From positions 1 to 64,000 of the forward strand of contig NZ_VTHK01000017.1 in NCBI RefSeq assembly GCF_009765355.1: a stretch of 64,000 nucleotides of DNA, written 5' to 3'. Each line of letters begins with the position of its first letter. Positions within the stretch are counted from its first letter, which is position 1. The notes under the pieces were generated by a model, which worked only from the letters and a program-made list of their open reading frames with translations, was not told the origin of the DNA and searched no databases. The position numbers and the translations under genes were made by a program. This stretch comes from Amycolatopsis anabasis. Lineage in GTDB: Bacteria; Actinomycetota; Actinomycetes; Mycobacteriales; Pseudonocardiaceae. Of the stretch, positions 16,519-25,137 are shown piece by piece.

Positions 16519-17502
16519 ATGCTGAACACCGTCGCCGCCGTGGTCGTCGACGGGCTGATGCCCTTCGAATTCGGCGTGATCTCCGAGGTCTTCGGCGTCG
16601 ACCGGGTCGACGACGGGGTGCCGCCGGTCGAGTTCCGGGTCTGCGGCGAACGGCCCGGGGAGCCGATGCGGTTCAGCGTCGGCGTGACCATGTCCCCCGA
16701 GTTCGGGCTCGACGCACTCGAGGGCGCCGATCTGGTCGCGGTGCCCGCGTGCACGGTCCGGGCGGAGTACCCGCCCGCGGTGCTCGAAGCGCTGCGGGCG
16801 GCCTCGGCGCGCGGCGCCACCCTGCTTTCGCTGTGCAGCGGCGCCTTCGTCCTCGGCGCCGCCGGGCTGCTCGACGGGCGGCGGTGCACCACGCACTGGC
16901 GCTACGCCGCCGAGTTCACCCGCCGGTTCCCGGACGCCAAACTGGACCCGGACGTCCTCTTCGTCGACGACGGCGACGTCGTGACCGGCGCCGGAACGGC
17001 CGCCGGGATCGACGCGTGCCTGCACCTGGTCCGCCGGGAGGTCTCGTCCGCGGCGGCCACCACGATCGCGCGGCGGATGGTCGTTCCGCCGCAACGCGAA
17101 GGCGGCCAGCGGCAGTTCGTCGCGCTGCCGATCCCCGAGTGCACAGGGGACAGCCTGCAGCCGGTGCTCGACTGGCTGGTGAACAACCTCGCCGAGGAGC
17201 ACTCGGTGCCCGAACTGGCGCGCCGCGCGAGCATGTCCGAACGGACCTTCGCCCGGCGGTTCGTCGCCGAGACCGGAACCACCCCGAACCGCTGGCTGTC
17301 CCTGCAGCGCGTGCTGCTCGCGCGGCACCTGCTGGAGGACACCCAGCTCGGGATCGAGGAGATCGCCCACCGCTGCGGTTTCGGCACCGCCGCCCTGCTC
17401 CGCCACCATTTCCACCGCGTGGTCGGGGTCGCGCCCAACGACTACCGCCGCACGTTCGCGCAGCGACCGGCGCCCGCCGGTCATCACCTGGGTGTGCGGT
17501 GA
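16519..17502 (+). CDS. GlxA-family AraC-type transcriptional regulator
   Basis: 327 residues. The N-terminal DJ-1/PfpI-like domain (about 1-175) has the nucleophile-elbow-like LSLCSGAFVLGAAGLLDGRRCTTHW. The C-terminal AraC double helix-turn-helix (about 215-315) has SVPELARRASMSERTFARRF and IEEIAHRCGFGTAALLRHHF. The start at 16519 places the DJ-1 fold at residue 3. Upstream, TGGC-N14-GCCA at about 16471-16492 is a candidate operator shared with the divergent small gene. Members of this family often respond to amines or metabolic stress; the ligand here is unknown. Confidence 0.9.
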   Translation: MLNTVAAVVVDGLMPFEFGVISEVFGVDRVDDGVPPVEFRVCGERPGEPMRFSVGVTMSPEFGLDALEGADLVAVPACTVRAEYPPAVLEALRAASARGATLLSLCSGAFVLGAAGLLDGRRCTTHWRYAAEFTRRFPDAKLDPDVLFVDDGDVVTGAGTAAGIDACLHLVRREVSSAAATTIARRMVVPPQREGGQRQFVALPIPECTGDSLQPVLDWLVNNLAEEHSVPELARRASMSERTFARRFVAETGTTPNRWLSLQRVLLARHLLEDTQLGIEEIAHRCGFGTAALLRHHFHRVVGVAPNDYRRTFAQRPAPAGHHLGVR

Positions 17503-17533
17503 AGTGCTCCCGGCGCCGTGCCAGGATGGAACC

Positions 17534-18505
17534 GTGACACACCCACGCGGAGCAGCAGCGAAGTCAGCAGCAATGTCCGCCGCGCTGTCCGGCGCGGTCG
17601 ATCTGTCCGCGCTGAAGGCGCGCGCGGACGCGGCACGGCAGCAGCAGGCGCCTCCGGCCGCCGCGCCGGGCGCGCCCAAGGGCGACGGGGCGAAACCGGG
17701 CGCGGCGGTGCTCGACGTCACCGAGGCGACCTTCCAGGCCGAGGTGGTCGAGCGGTCCCTGAAGCAGCTCGTGGTCGTCGACCTGTGGGCCGAGTGGTGC
17801 GGGCCGTGCAAGCAGCTCAGCCCGGTGCTGGAGCGGCTCGCCGCGCAATCGGGCGGGGCGTGGGTGCTCGCCAAGGTCGACGTCGACGCCAACCCGCGGA
17901 TCGCGCAGCTGTTCGGCGTGCAGTCCATTCCGACCGTGGTCGCGATCGCCGGCGGCCAGCCGGTGGACGCGTTCTCCGGGGCCTTGCCGGAACCGGAGAT
18001 CAAGAAGTGGATCGGTTCGCTGCTGGACGCCTTGCGGGACAAACTGCCCGGGATCCGGGAGGCCGAAGCGGGCGGCGAGCCCGTCGAGGAGCCGGAGGAC
18101 CCGCGGTTCACCGAGGCCGAGGCGGCCTTCGACCGGGGTGACTTCGCCGAGGCGGAGGCCGCGTACCAGCGGATCCTGGACGCCGAACCGGCCAACGAGC
18201 AGGCGAAGGCGGCCCTGGTGCAGGTGCGGTTCTCGGCCCGGGCCAGCCAGGTCGACGAGTCCGTGGTCTCCCGCGCCGAGGCCTCGCCCGACGACGTGGA
18301 CGCGCAGCTCGCCGCGGCCGACTACGAAGTCGCCCAGCAGCGCGTGGAGGACGGTTTCGCGCGACTGATCGCCACCGTGCGCCGCACCGCGGGCGAGGAG
18401 CGCAACCGGGTGCGCGAACACCTGGTCGGCCTGTTCGACCTCTTCGACGCGGGCGACGACCGCGTCACCAAAGCCCGCCGCGACCTGGCCAGCGCGCTCT
18501 TCTGA
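17534..18505 (+). CDS. Thioredoxin-TPR co-chaperone (YbbN/CnoX-like)
   Basis: 323 residues. After an Ala-rich leader of about 60 residues comes a thioredoxin domain with the intact redox motif WAEWCGPCK (about residues 92-100) and cis-Pro in QSIPTVV. A C-terminal TPR-like region follows (FTEAEAAFDRGDFAEAEAAYQRIL and an alpha-helical tail). This is the architecture of YbbN/CnoX, which hands oxidised clients to chaperonins; unlike E. coli YbbN the CxxC is retained. The GTG at 17534 is chosen because it gives the family's usual N-terminus; the ribosome-binding site is weak. It lies 31 bp after the GlxA gene and may be co-transcribed. Confidence 0.88.
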   Translation: MTHPRGAAAKSAAMSAALSGAVDLSALKARADAARQQQAPPAAAPGAPKGDGAKPGAAVLDVTEATFQAEVVERSLKQLVVVDLWAEWCGPCKQLSPVLERLAAQSGGAWVLAKVDVDANPRIAQLFGVQSIPTVVAIAGGQPVDAFSGALPEPEIKKWIGSLLDALRDKLPGIREAEAGGEPVEEPEDPRFTEAEAAFDRGDFAEAEAAYQRILDAEPANEQAKAALVQVRFSARASQVDESVVSRAEASPDDVDAQLAAADYEVAQQRVEDGFARLIATVRRTAGEERNRVREHLVGLFDLFDAGDDRVTKARRDLASALF

Positions 18506-18518
18506 GCCGAGCCCGATG

Positions 18519-18569
18519 TCATGAGGGGACCCCTCCGGACGAATTCTGTCTGGAGGGGTCCCCTCATGA
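18519..18569. terminator. Hairpin terminator between convergent genes
   Basis: Perfect 18-bp arms (18519-18536 and 18552-18569) with a 15-base loop, between the thioredoxin-TPR gene and the zinc-peptidase gene. There is no T-tract. Confidence 0.75.
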
Positions 18570-18582
18570 AACTTCCCGGGAC

Positions 18583-20040
18583 CTAGCCGTACTGGTCGGT
18601 GCAGGTCTTGGAGCCTTCGACGTAACCCTTGCGCAGGGCGGCGACCCGGGCGAACCCGCTTTCCACCCGCTTTCCGTTGACGTCCGCGGACACCAGGCTG
18701 TTCGGCAGCAGGAGGTCGGCGATCGCCTCGTCCAGGTCGCCGGGGGACAGGCGCAGCTTGTTGCCGGGCTTGTTGGTCACCGCGGCCCACGCGCCCACCA
18801 GGCACGCCGTGCGCAGCCCCGCGTTGACGTTGTCCAGCGAAGCGCCCACGTGCTTCTGGATGCCCTGCGCGTACCGCGAGGCCAGTTCCGCGAACACCGC
18901 GAAGTCGCCCAGGCCGCCCGGATCCTCGCCCTGCTGCTCGGCCTGGCGGTCGGCGGGCTGCCCGAGCTGCCGCAGGGCCGCCAGGTCGTAGGTGACCGTG
19001 TTGTTGTCCGGGCAGTACGACGCGGGCGGGGTGTTCGGCCCGCTCGGGCAGGCCGCGCCGTCCGCGGCGAACTGCGGCGGCTGCGCGCCCGCGCCGGAGA
19101 ACGCCTGGTCCAGGCTCTCCTTGACGAATCCGATGTTCTTCTCGTCGATCTTGCTGTCGCCCTGTTGCTGCTGGTCCTTGCCCTTGGCGAAGGGAACCTC
19201 GGTGATCCGCGACTGGATCTCCTCCAGGTTGATCGTGGCGCAGTCCTTGGGCGTCTTCTCGAAGCCGATCTGGAACGCGTACGACCGGTCGAACGCGCTG
19301 CCGTGCGCGCCCTTCTCGACCGCGGAGTCGCCGGCCTGGTCGCGGATGAAGAACAGCGAGGCCATGACCTCGTTCAGGCCCTCGGAGGTGGACAGCTTGA
19401 AGTACTTGCTCTTGTCCTCGGCGAGGTAGCGGAAGTACCCGCCCGCGAAGCAGTCGGCCTGCTGCTCCTTCACGATCGACGGCGTGTTCGCGCTGATCCC
19501 GGCCTTGTCCAGCAGCCGGTACTGCACCGCGTGGCCGAACTCGTGCGCCAGCACGGTGACCACCGACATCTTCCCGAACCGCTTGAGCAGCATCGGCAGG
19601 AGCACGCCCCGGTCCCAGGCGACCGAATCGTCCCGCCCGCAGTAGAACGCGTTGACCAGTTCCTTCGTGTCACCGCACGCGGTTTCGCGGTTCTCGCCGC
19701 TCGAGTCGTACGACAGCAACGATTTGACCGGCTCGAACTTCTGCCCGTCGAAGTTCTTGGGCAGCTGCTCGTCCCAGTAGGACATCACGTCCGCGATGGA
19801 GGCGGCCGCGATCTGGTCCGATTCCTCGTTGGTGAGATCGTCCACCTGGAGGTCGGGCTTCGGCGCGTTCGGCTTGAACCCGCTTTCGAAGTGGGTGACC
19901 GGCAACCCGGCCACGTTGCCGGGCGATTTGGCCTCGCCCTTGCCGCCGCCGCACGCCGCCGTGCCGAGGCCGAGGACCGCCACGGCCAGGATCGCCGTCC
20001 AGCCGTGGCGTCGTCGCACTCCCCCTGGGAACATGTTCAC
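18583..20040 (-). CDS. Neutral zinc metallopeptidase lipoprotein, copy 1
   Basis: 485 residues. Lipobox signal (VLGLGTAAC) then a Zn_peptidase-type (PF04228-like) domain with zincin motif LAHEFGHAVQYR (about residue 165) and the downstream EQQADCFAGGYF carrying the likely third ligand. The remainder is helical with several Cys. A second, longer helical half follows the catalytic domain. The protein is probably membrane-tethered outside the cell. It is paralogous to the next upstream gene (94 bp away, same strand), with the same order of motifs (YWDEQLP, AYCG-type, SPGDLDEA). The substrate is unknown. Confidence 0.88.
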   Translation of the reverse strand: MNMFPGGVRRRHGWTAILAVAVLGLGTAACGGGKGEAKSPGNVAGLPVTHFESGFKPNAPKPDLQVDDLTNEESDQIAAASIADVMSYWDEQLPKNFDGQKFEPVKSLLSYDSSGENRETACGDTKELVNAFYCGRDDSVAWDRGVLLPMLLKRFGKMSVVTVLAHEFGHAVQYRLLDKAGISANTPSIVKEQQADCFAGGYFRYLAEDKSKYFKLSTSEGLNEVMASLFFIRDQAGDSAVEKGAHGSAFDRSYAFQIGFEKTPKDCATINLEEIQSRITEVPFAKGKDQQQQGDSKIDEKNIGFVKESLDQAFSGAGAQPPQFAADGAACPSGPNTPPASYCPDNNTVTYDLAALRQLGQPADRQAEQQGEDPGGLGDFAVFAELASRYAQGIQKHVGASLDNVNAGLRTACLVGAWAAVTNKPGNKLRLSPGDLDEAIADLLLPNSLVSADVNGKRVESGFARVAALRKGYVEGSKTCTDQYG

Positions 20041-20134
20041 TCGCTTCGCCGGTCCAGGGCACTTCGCGGCCCTTCACAAATACTTGACGGAGGGCACCCT
20101 ACAGAGTGCGGCGCGGGCGCACCCGCCACTTGGC

Positions 20135-21556
20135 CTAACTCAGCCCGCAGGCGGGATCGGCGCCGGTCACACCGGTGCGGAACGCGGAAACCCGGTCGAA
20201 TCCCGACGGGATCGACCCGCCCTCGGTGTCCCGGGCCGGATCGTCGTAGGCGAGCAGCGCCTGGACCGCCTCGTCCAGGTCGCCCGGGGACAGCGCGAAC
20301 TCGCGTTGCGGCTTCAGCAGCGATCCGGTGTACGCCCCGGCCAGGCACAGGATCTGGCGCCGGGTCTCCTCCCCGGCGAGCGGACGTTCCAGCGCGTGCA
20401 GCACACCGAGCGCGTACCGGGTGGCCAGTTCGGTCCCGCTGCCGAAGTCGCCGATGCTCGCGTGCAGTTCGGGGAGCACGGGGCCGGTCGTCTGCACGGC
20501 GTTGGCCACCGGGCAGTAACTCGCCGCGCCCTGCTTTCCGGACGTGCACAGCGGATCGGGCACGGCGGCCTCGATCCGCGGCGGCGTCCACTGCTTGCCC
20601 AGATTGCTGAGCTCGAGCGTGAAGTGCTCCGCGAGGTCCCCGGACATCGCGGAGATCAGATCGGGCAGCGGCAGGTTCCCGCCCCGGGCCTCGTCCTCGG
20701 CGTCGCCGAACGCGCGCTGGGTGAACTCGCGGTTCTCCGCGGTGATCTTGGAGCACAGTTCGGGGCCCTGGTCATAGCCGTCCTGGAAGGCGGAGACCCG
20801 GTCGAACGCGTCACCGTGGGCGCGGTTGTCGGTGTTCGGGGTGCCCACCGGATCCCGGAACGTGATGAGCGCGCGCAGCGCCGAATCGAGTTCGCCACGC
20901 TGGAGTTTCAGGTGCTCGGCGTGGCCGTCCACGACCCAGCGGATGAACGAGCCCGCGTAGCAGTCGGCCATCGATTCGATGACCACCCCGGGGTAGAGGT
21001 CCGGCCGCCGCCGCTCGCCGCCCCCGGTCACCCCGGTGCGCTGCTGCACGGCGTGCCCGGTTTCGTGTGCCAGCACGAGCATCACGGCCCCCGCGCCGAA
21101 CCGTTCGGTGAGCACCGGGATCAGCGCCGCGCGGTCCCAGACGATCAGATCGCCGCTCGGGCAGTAGTAGGCGTTGCCCGCGATCGCGGCCGTCGATTTG
21201 CTGCACGGCGGCGGCTGGCCGCCCGCGTCCGCGGTGTCGGCGGAGAAGAACCCGCCGCGCAGCTCCTGCCACGGCGCGCCGAAGGTCCGCGGGAACGCCT
21301 GCGTCCAGTAGGCCTGGATGTCGGTGATCGCGGTGGCGGCCAGTTTGTCGATCTCGCCGCCGTCGCCGCCGTGCACGAACCCGGAATCCACCAGGGACGA
21401 GGTGCTCAGCCGGATGGCGTCGCCCACGATCGTCGAACTGGGCCCCGCGCGGCCGGGCACCGGCGCGCCGCACGCGGTCAGCGCGAGTGCCAGCAACACG
21501 AGCAGGGGAACCGGGGGCCGTCTGCACACCGGGCCATTGTGCCGGGTTTGCGCCAC
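20135..21556 (-). CDS. Neutral zinc metallopeptidase lipoprotein, copy 2
   Basis: 473 residues. Lipobox (LLALALTAC), zincin motif LAHETGHAVQQR, then ESMADCYAGSFIRW and a C-terminal half ending with SPGDLDEAVQALL, all collinear with the paralogue downstream. The two differ in HEFGH versus HETGH. The GTG at 21556 is used; a GTG at 21529 would give a tighter lipoprotein signal (CRRPPVPLL) and is equally likely. It is divergent from glgP with 74 bp between. Copies 1 and 2 probably arose by tandem duplication, but divergence is substantial, so different substrates are possible. Confidence 0.87.
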   Translation of the reverse strand: MAQTRHNGPVCRRPPVPLLVLLALALTACGAPVPGRAGPSSTIVGDAIRLSTSSLVDSGFVHGGDGGEIDKLAATAITDIQAYWTQAFPRTFGAPWQELRGGFFSADTADAGGQPPPCSKSTAAIAGNAYYCPSGDLIVWDRAALIPVLTERFGAGAVMLVLAHETGHAVQQRTGVTGGGERRRPDLYPGVVIESMADCYAGSFIRWVVDGHAEHLKLQRGELDSALRALITFRDPVGTPNTDNRAHGDAFDRVSAFQDGYDQGPELCSKITAENREFTQRAFGDAEDEARGGNLPLPDLISAMSGDLAEHFTLELSNLGKQWTPPRIEAAVPDPLCTSGKQGAASYCPVANAVQTTGPVLPELHASIGDFGSGTELATRYALGVLHALERPLAGEETRRQILCLAGAYTGSLLKPQREFALSPGDLDEAVQALLAYDDPARDTEGGSIPSGFDRVSAFRTGVTGADPACGLS

Positions 21557-21630
21557 GGCCGGTGGGTGTTCGTCGCGTCACGCAGGCAGGGAGAACGCGC
21601 TGAGTGGATCAGGACGCTATGGTCGCTTGA

Positions 21631-24201
21631 ATGAGAGCAATCCGCCGGTTCACCGTGCGTCCGAGCCTGCCGGAGCCGCTCAAGGGGCTCACCGCCCTGG
21701 CGACCAACCTGCGCTGGACGTGGCATCCGCCGACCCGTGACCTGTTCGCGTCGATGGACGACGAGCTGTTCCGGAGCATCCGCGACCCGCTGCGCATGCT
21801 GACCGCGGTGCCCGCGGCGCGGCTGGAACGGCTCGCCGCGGACGAGGACTTCCTGGCCCGGGCCCGGGCGGTCACCGACGATCTGGACCGCTACCTGACC
21901 GAGCCGCGGTGGTACCAGCGGCGCGCCGCCGAACTCGAGGGCCACGACAGCCGCCTGCCGTCGGCGATCGCCTACTTCTGCATGGAGTTCGGGGTCCACG
22001 AGGCGCTGCCGAACTACTCGGGCGGGCTCGGCGTGCTCGCCGGGGACCACCTCAAGGCCGCCTCCGACCTCGGCGCGCCGATGATCGGCGTCGGGCCGCT
22101 GTACCGGGCCGGGTACTTCCGGCAGTCGCTCTCGCTCGACGGCTGGCAGGTCGAGCACTACCCGGTGATCGATCCGAGCGGGCTGCCGCTGGAACCGCTG
22201 ACCGAACCGGGCGGCGAACCGGTGCTCGTGCGGGTCGCGATGCCCGGCGGCCGGGAACTGCGCGCGCAGGTGTGGCAGGCCCGGGTCGGCCGGATTCCGT
22301 TGCTGCTGCTGGACACCGACATCGACGACAACGACGAGGACCTGCGCGGGGTCACCGACCGGCTCTACGGCGGCGACGCGGACCACCGGATCCGGCAGGA
22401 GATCCTGGCCGGGATCGGCGGGATGCGCGCGGTCCGGCGGTACTGCGAGCTGACCGGGCATCCGCAGCCGGAGGTGTTCCACACCAACGAGGGCCACGCC
22501 GGTTTCCTCGGGCTGGAGCGCGCCCGCGAGATCATCCAGGCGAACGGGCTGGGCTTCGACGAGGTGCTGTCCGCGGTGCGCGCGGGCACGGTGTTCACCA
22601 CGCACACCCCGGTCCCCGCCGGGATCGACCGGTTCCCCGTCGATCTGGTCCAGCGGTACTTCGGCGACGGTCGGCTGCTGCCGGACATCGACGTGCGCCG
22701 GGTGCTCGCGCTGGGCGCCGAGGACAACCCCGGCATGTTCAACATGGCGCACATGGGGCTGCGGCTCGCGCAGCGGGCGAACGGCGTGTCCGCGCTGCAC
22801 GGCCGGGTCTCGCGGCGGATGTTCGCGCGGCTGTGGCCCGGTTTCGACCACGACGAGGTGCCGGTTTCCGCGGTCACCAACGGGGTGCACGGGCCGACCT
22901 GGGTGGCGCGCGAGATGCGGGCGCTGCTCGGCGGCGCCGAGGCCGAATGGGGCGACGACGACGGTGACGGGCTGGGCCGCGTCCGCGCGCAGGTGAGCGA
23001 CGAGCAGTTGTGGGCGCTGCGCCGGGATCTGCGGCAGAAACTGGTGAGCGAGGTGCGGCGGCGGGTCCGCGCGGCCTGGCTGCAGCGGGGCGCGTCCGCG
23101 CTCGAGCTCGGCTGGACCGACTCGGTGTTCGATCCGGACGTGCTGACCGTCGGCTTCGCGCGGCGGGTGCCCACGTACAAGCGGCTCACCCTGATGCTGC
23201 GGGATCCCGAGCGGCTGCGCGCGCTGCTGCTGGACCCCAAGCGGCCGATCCAGGTCGTGGTCGCGGGCAAATCGCATCCGGCCGACGAGGGCGGCAAGGC
23301 GCTGATCCAGCAGATCGTCCGGTTCGTCGACGATCCGGAGGTCCGGCACCGGATCGTCTTCCTGCCCGACTACGACATGTCGATGGCGCGGTACCTGTAC
23401 CGGGGCTGCGACGTCTGGTTGAACAATCCCACAAGACCACTTGAGGCCTGTGGAACTTCCGGAATGAAGTCCGCGCTGAACGGCGGGCTGAACCTGTCGA
23501 TCCGCGACGGCTGGTGGGACGAGTACTACGACGGCAGCAACGGCTGGGCCATCCCGACCGCGGACGGCATCACCGATCCGCTGCGCCGGGACGATCTGGA
23601 GGCCGCCGCGCTGTACGACCTGCTCGGCCAGCAGGTGGCGCCGCTGTTCTACGACCGCAACGGCTCCGATGTGCCCGAGGGCTGGATGTCCATGGTCTGG
23701 CACACGCTGAACACGCTCGGCCCGCGCGTGCAGGCGTCGCGGATGGTGCGGGAGTACGTGGAGTCGCACTACGGGCCCGCGGCCACCCTGGTGGCGGCCG
23801 CGACCGGCGATGGTTACGCGGGTGCGCGGTCGCTTTCGGAGTACCGGCGGCGGGTCGACATCGCGTGGAACCGGCTGCGGATCTTCGACACCGAGTTGAC
23901 CGTGGAGGCGCCGGAGTCGCTGGTCGTCGGCAACGAGGTGCGGGTGCGGGCCCGGGTCGACCTGGCCGGACTGGAACCGTCCGATGTGGACGTTCAGGCC
24001 GTGGTGGGCCGGGTCGGGGACACCGATGACCTGCACGAGCCGGTGACCGTGCCGATGGTGCGGACCGGGATCGGCGAGTTCAGCGCTTCCCTGAAGCTGC
24101 CGCACGCGGGGTCGCTCGGCTACACGGTCCGGGTGCTGCCCAAGCACCCCCTCCTCGCCACCCCCGCCGAGTTGGGCAAGGTCATCCTCGCCGGAAGCTA
24201 G
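21631..24201 (+). CDS. glgP: Alpha-glucan (glycogen) phosphorylase, GT35
   Basis: 856 residues. N-terminal DUF3417-type segment (RFTVRPSLPEPLKGLTALA), then a GT35 core with AYFCMEFGVHEALPNYSGGLGVLAGDH, FHTNEGHAGFLGLERA and VFTTHTPVPAGID. The pyridoxal-phosphate Lys is expected at 613 in GTSGMKSALNGG. It releases glucose-1-phosphate from glycogen or maltodextrin ends with phosphate. A C-terminal beta-rich extension (about 760-856) is present as in the shorter actinobacterial class. Codons 597-611 (23419-23463) around the active-site loop are strikingly A/T-ended, unlike the rest. It stands alone, convergent with the rhodanese gene with 1 bp between. Confidence 0.93.
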   Translation: MRAIRRFTVRPSLPEPLKGLTALATNLRWTWHPPTRDLFASMDDELFRSIRDPLRMLTAVPAARLERLAADEDFLARARAVTDDLDRYLTEPRWYQRRAAELEGHDSRLPSAIAYFCMEFGVHEALPNYSGGLGVLAGDHLKAASDLGAPMIGVGPLYRAGYFRQSLSLDGWQVEHYPVIDPSGLPLEPLTEPGGEPVLVRVAMPGGRELRAQVWQARVGRIPLLLLDTDIDDNDEDLRGVTDRLYGGDADHRIRQEILAGIGGMRAVRRYCELTGHPQPEVFHTNEGHAGFLGLERAREIIQANGLGFDEVLSAVRAGTVFTTHTPVPAGIDRFPVDLVQRYFGDGRLLPDIDVRRVLALGAEDNPGMFNMAHMGLRLAQRANGVSALHGRVSRRMFARLWPGFDHDEVPVSAVTNGVHGPTWVAREMRALLGGAEAEWGDDDGDGLGRVRAQVSDEQLWALRRDLRQKLVSEVRRRVRAAWLQRGASALELGWTDSVFDPDVLTVGFARRVPTYKRLTLMLRDPERLRALLLDPKRPIQVVVAGKSHPADEGGKALIQQIVRFVDDPEVRHRIVFLPDYDMSMARYLYRGCDVWLNNPTRPLEACGTSGMKSALNGGLNLSIRDGWWDEYYDGSNGWAIPTADGITDPLRRDDLEAAALYDLLGQQVAPLFYDRNGSDVPEGWMSMVWHTLNTLGPRVQASRMVREYVESHYGPAATLVAAATGDGYAGARSLSEYRRRVDIAWNRLRIFDTELTVEAPESLVVGNEVRVRARVDLAGLEPSDVDVQAVVGRVGDTDDLHEPVTVPMVRTGIGEFSASLKLPHAGSLGYTVRVLPKHPLLATPAELGKVILAGS

Positions 24202-24202
24202 G

Positions 24203-24595
24203 TCAGGGAACCGCCGGGGTGCCGCCGGGTCGGGTGGGGAGCCCGGCGGCGCGCCAGGCGCGGTAGCCGCCGATCAGGTCGGTCGCCCGGGCCAGGCCGA
24301 GGCGTTTCAGGTTGGCGGCGGCGAGGCTGGAGGCGTAGCCCTCGTTGCACACCACGACGACCGCCAGGTCCGCCCGCACCTCGGGCAACCGGTGCTCGCT
24401 CGCCGGGTCGAGCCGCCACTCCAGGTGGATGCGCTCCACCGGCACCGCGCCCGGGATCTCGCCCTCGGCCGCCCGGTTCGCGTGCGGGCGGATGTCCACG
24501 ATCAGCCCGCCCGCGGCCTGGAGTTCCCGCGCCCGCGCCGGATCCGCTCGGTCCAAAGTGGACCGAGCGGCGGCGAGGACGTCCTCGATGCTCAC
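24203..24595 (-). CDS. Rhodanese-like sulfurtransferase
   Basis: 130 residues, one rhodanese domain with active-site Cys83 in VVCNEGYASS, an early DIRP and a C-terminal LIGGYRAWRAAG. The GTG start overlaps the cysteine-dioxygenase stop by 4 bp (GTGA), so the two are translationally coupled. It probably moves sulfane sulfur arising in cysteine breakdown, for example to cyanide, sulfite or glutathione-like thiols. The precise acceptor is unknown. Single-domain enzymes of this size often work beside sulfite- or sulfide-handling proteins. Confidence 0.9.
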   Translation of the reverse strand: MSIEDVLAAARSTLDRADPARARELQAAGGLIVDIRPHANRAAEGEIPGAVPVERIHLEWRLDPASEHRLPEVRADLAVVVVCNEGYASSLAAANLKRLGLARATDLIGGYRAWRAAGLPTRPGGTPAVP

Positions 24596-25137
24596 TGGTG
24601 GGCCAGGGCGGGGAGCGGCGGGATCTCGGCGGGAACGTCGTGCAGGGTCGTGTACTCGCGGGTCGGCACGAGCGGCGGCGAGTACGCGTGCACGCTCGCC
24701 GAACGCGTCCCGGCGGCGCCGATCACCTGGTGCGCTCGGCCCGCGCCGAACCCGATCCCGTCGCCCGCGAAGTGCTGCCGCCGCCGGATCGGCCCGCCCG
24801 GGTACCGGTACTCCTCGGTCAGCTCGCCCTGCAGCACCGTGAACGAGCCGGCCGCGCCGCCGTGGTCGTGCGGCTTCGTGTGCTGGCCGGGGAGCCAGGA
24901 CAGCAGCCACAGCTCGACGCCGTCGGTCAGCGCGAGCCGGGCCCACCAGCGCTGCTCCTCGTCGAAGTGGAGCAGCTCGCGCAGGGCCCCGGTGAGCTCG
25001 GCGGCCACCGTGCCGGTCAGCGAGGCCAGCTCCCGGGGCGTCCACAGTAGACGCTCGGGGTGCAGCAGGTCGGGCAGCAGGGGATCGGCGAGCTGCGGGT
25101 GGATTTCGAAGTCCGGGCGGGTGATCGACTGGGTCAT
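24592..25137 (-). CDS. Cysteine dioxygenase family protein
   Basis: 181 residues from ATG 25137, set by AGGAG a few bases upstream. A cupin core holds the iron ligands His90 and His92 in KPHDHGG, and His136 in GRAHQVIG. The family oxidises L-cysteine to cysteine sulfinate with O2; related members act on 3-mercaptopropionate. It is coupled with the downstream rhodanese. The 361-bp leader contains a short ORF with Cys codons just before its stop (25244-25363), which suggests cysteine-responsive attenuation. Confidence 0.9.
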   Translation of the reverse strand: MTQSITRPDFEIHPQLADPLLPDLLHPERLLWTPRELASLTGTVAAELTGALRELLHFDEEQRWWARLALTDGVELWLLSWLPGQHTKPHDHGGAAGSFTVLQGELTEEYRYPGGPIRRRQHFAGDGIGFGAGRAHQVIGAAGTRSASVHAYSPPLVPTREYTTLHDVPAEIPPLPALAHQ

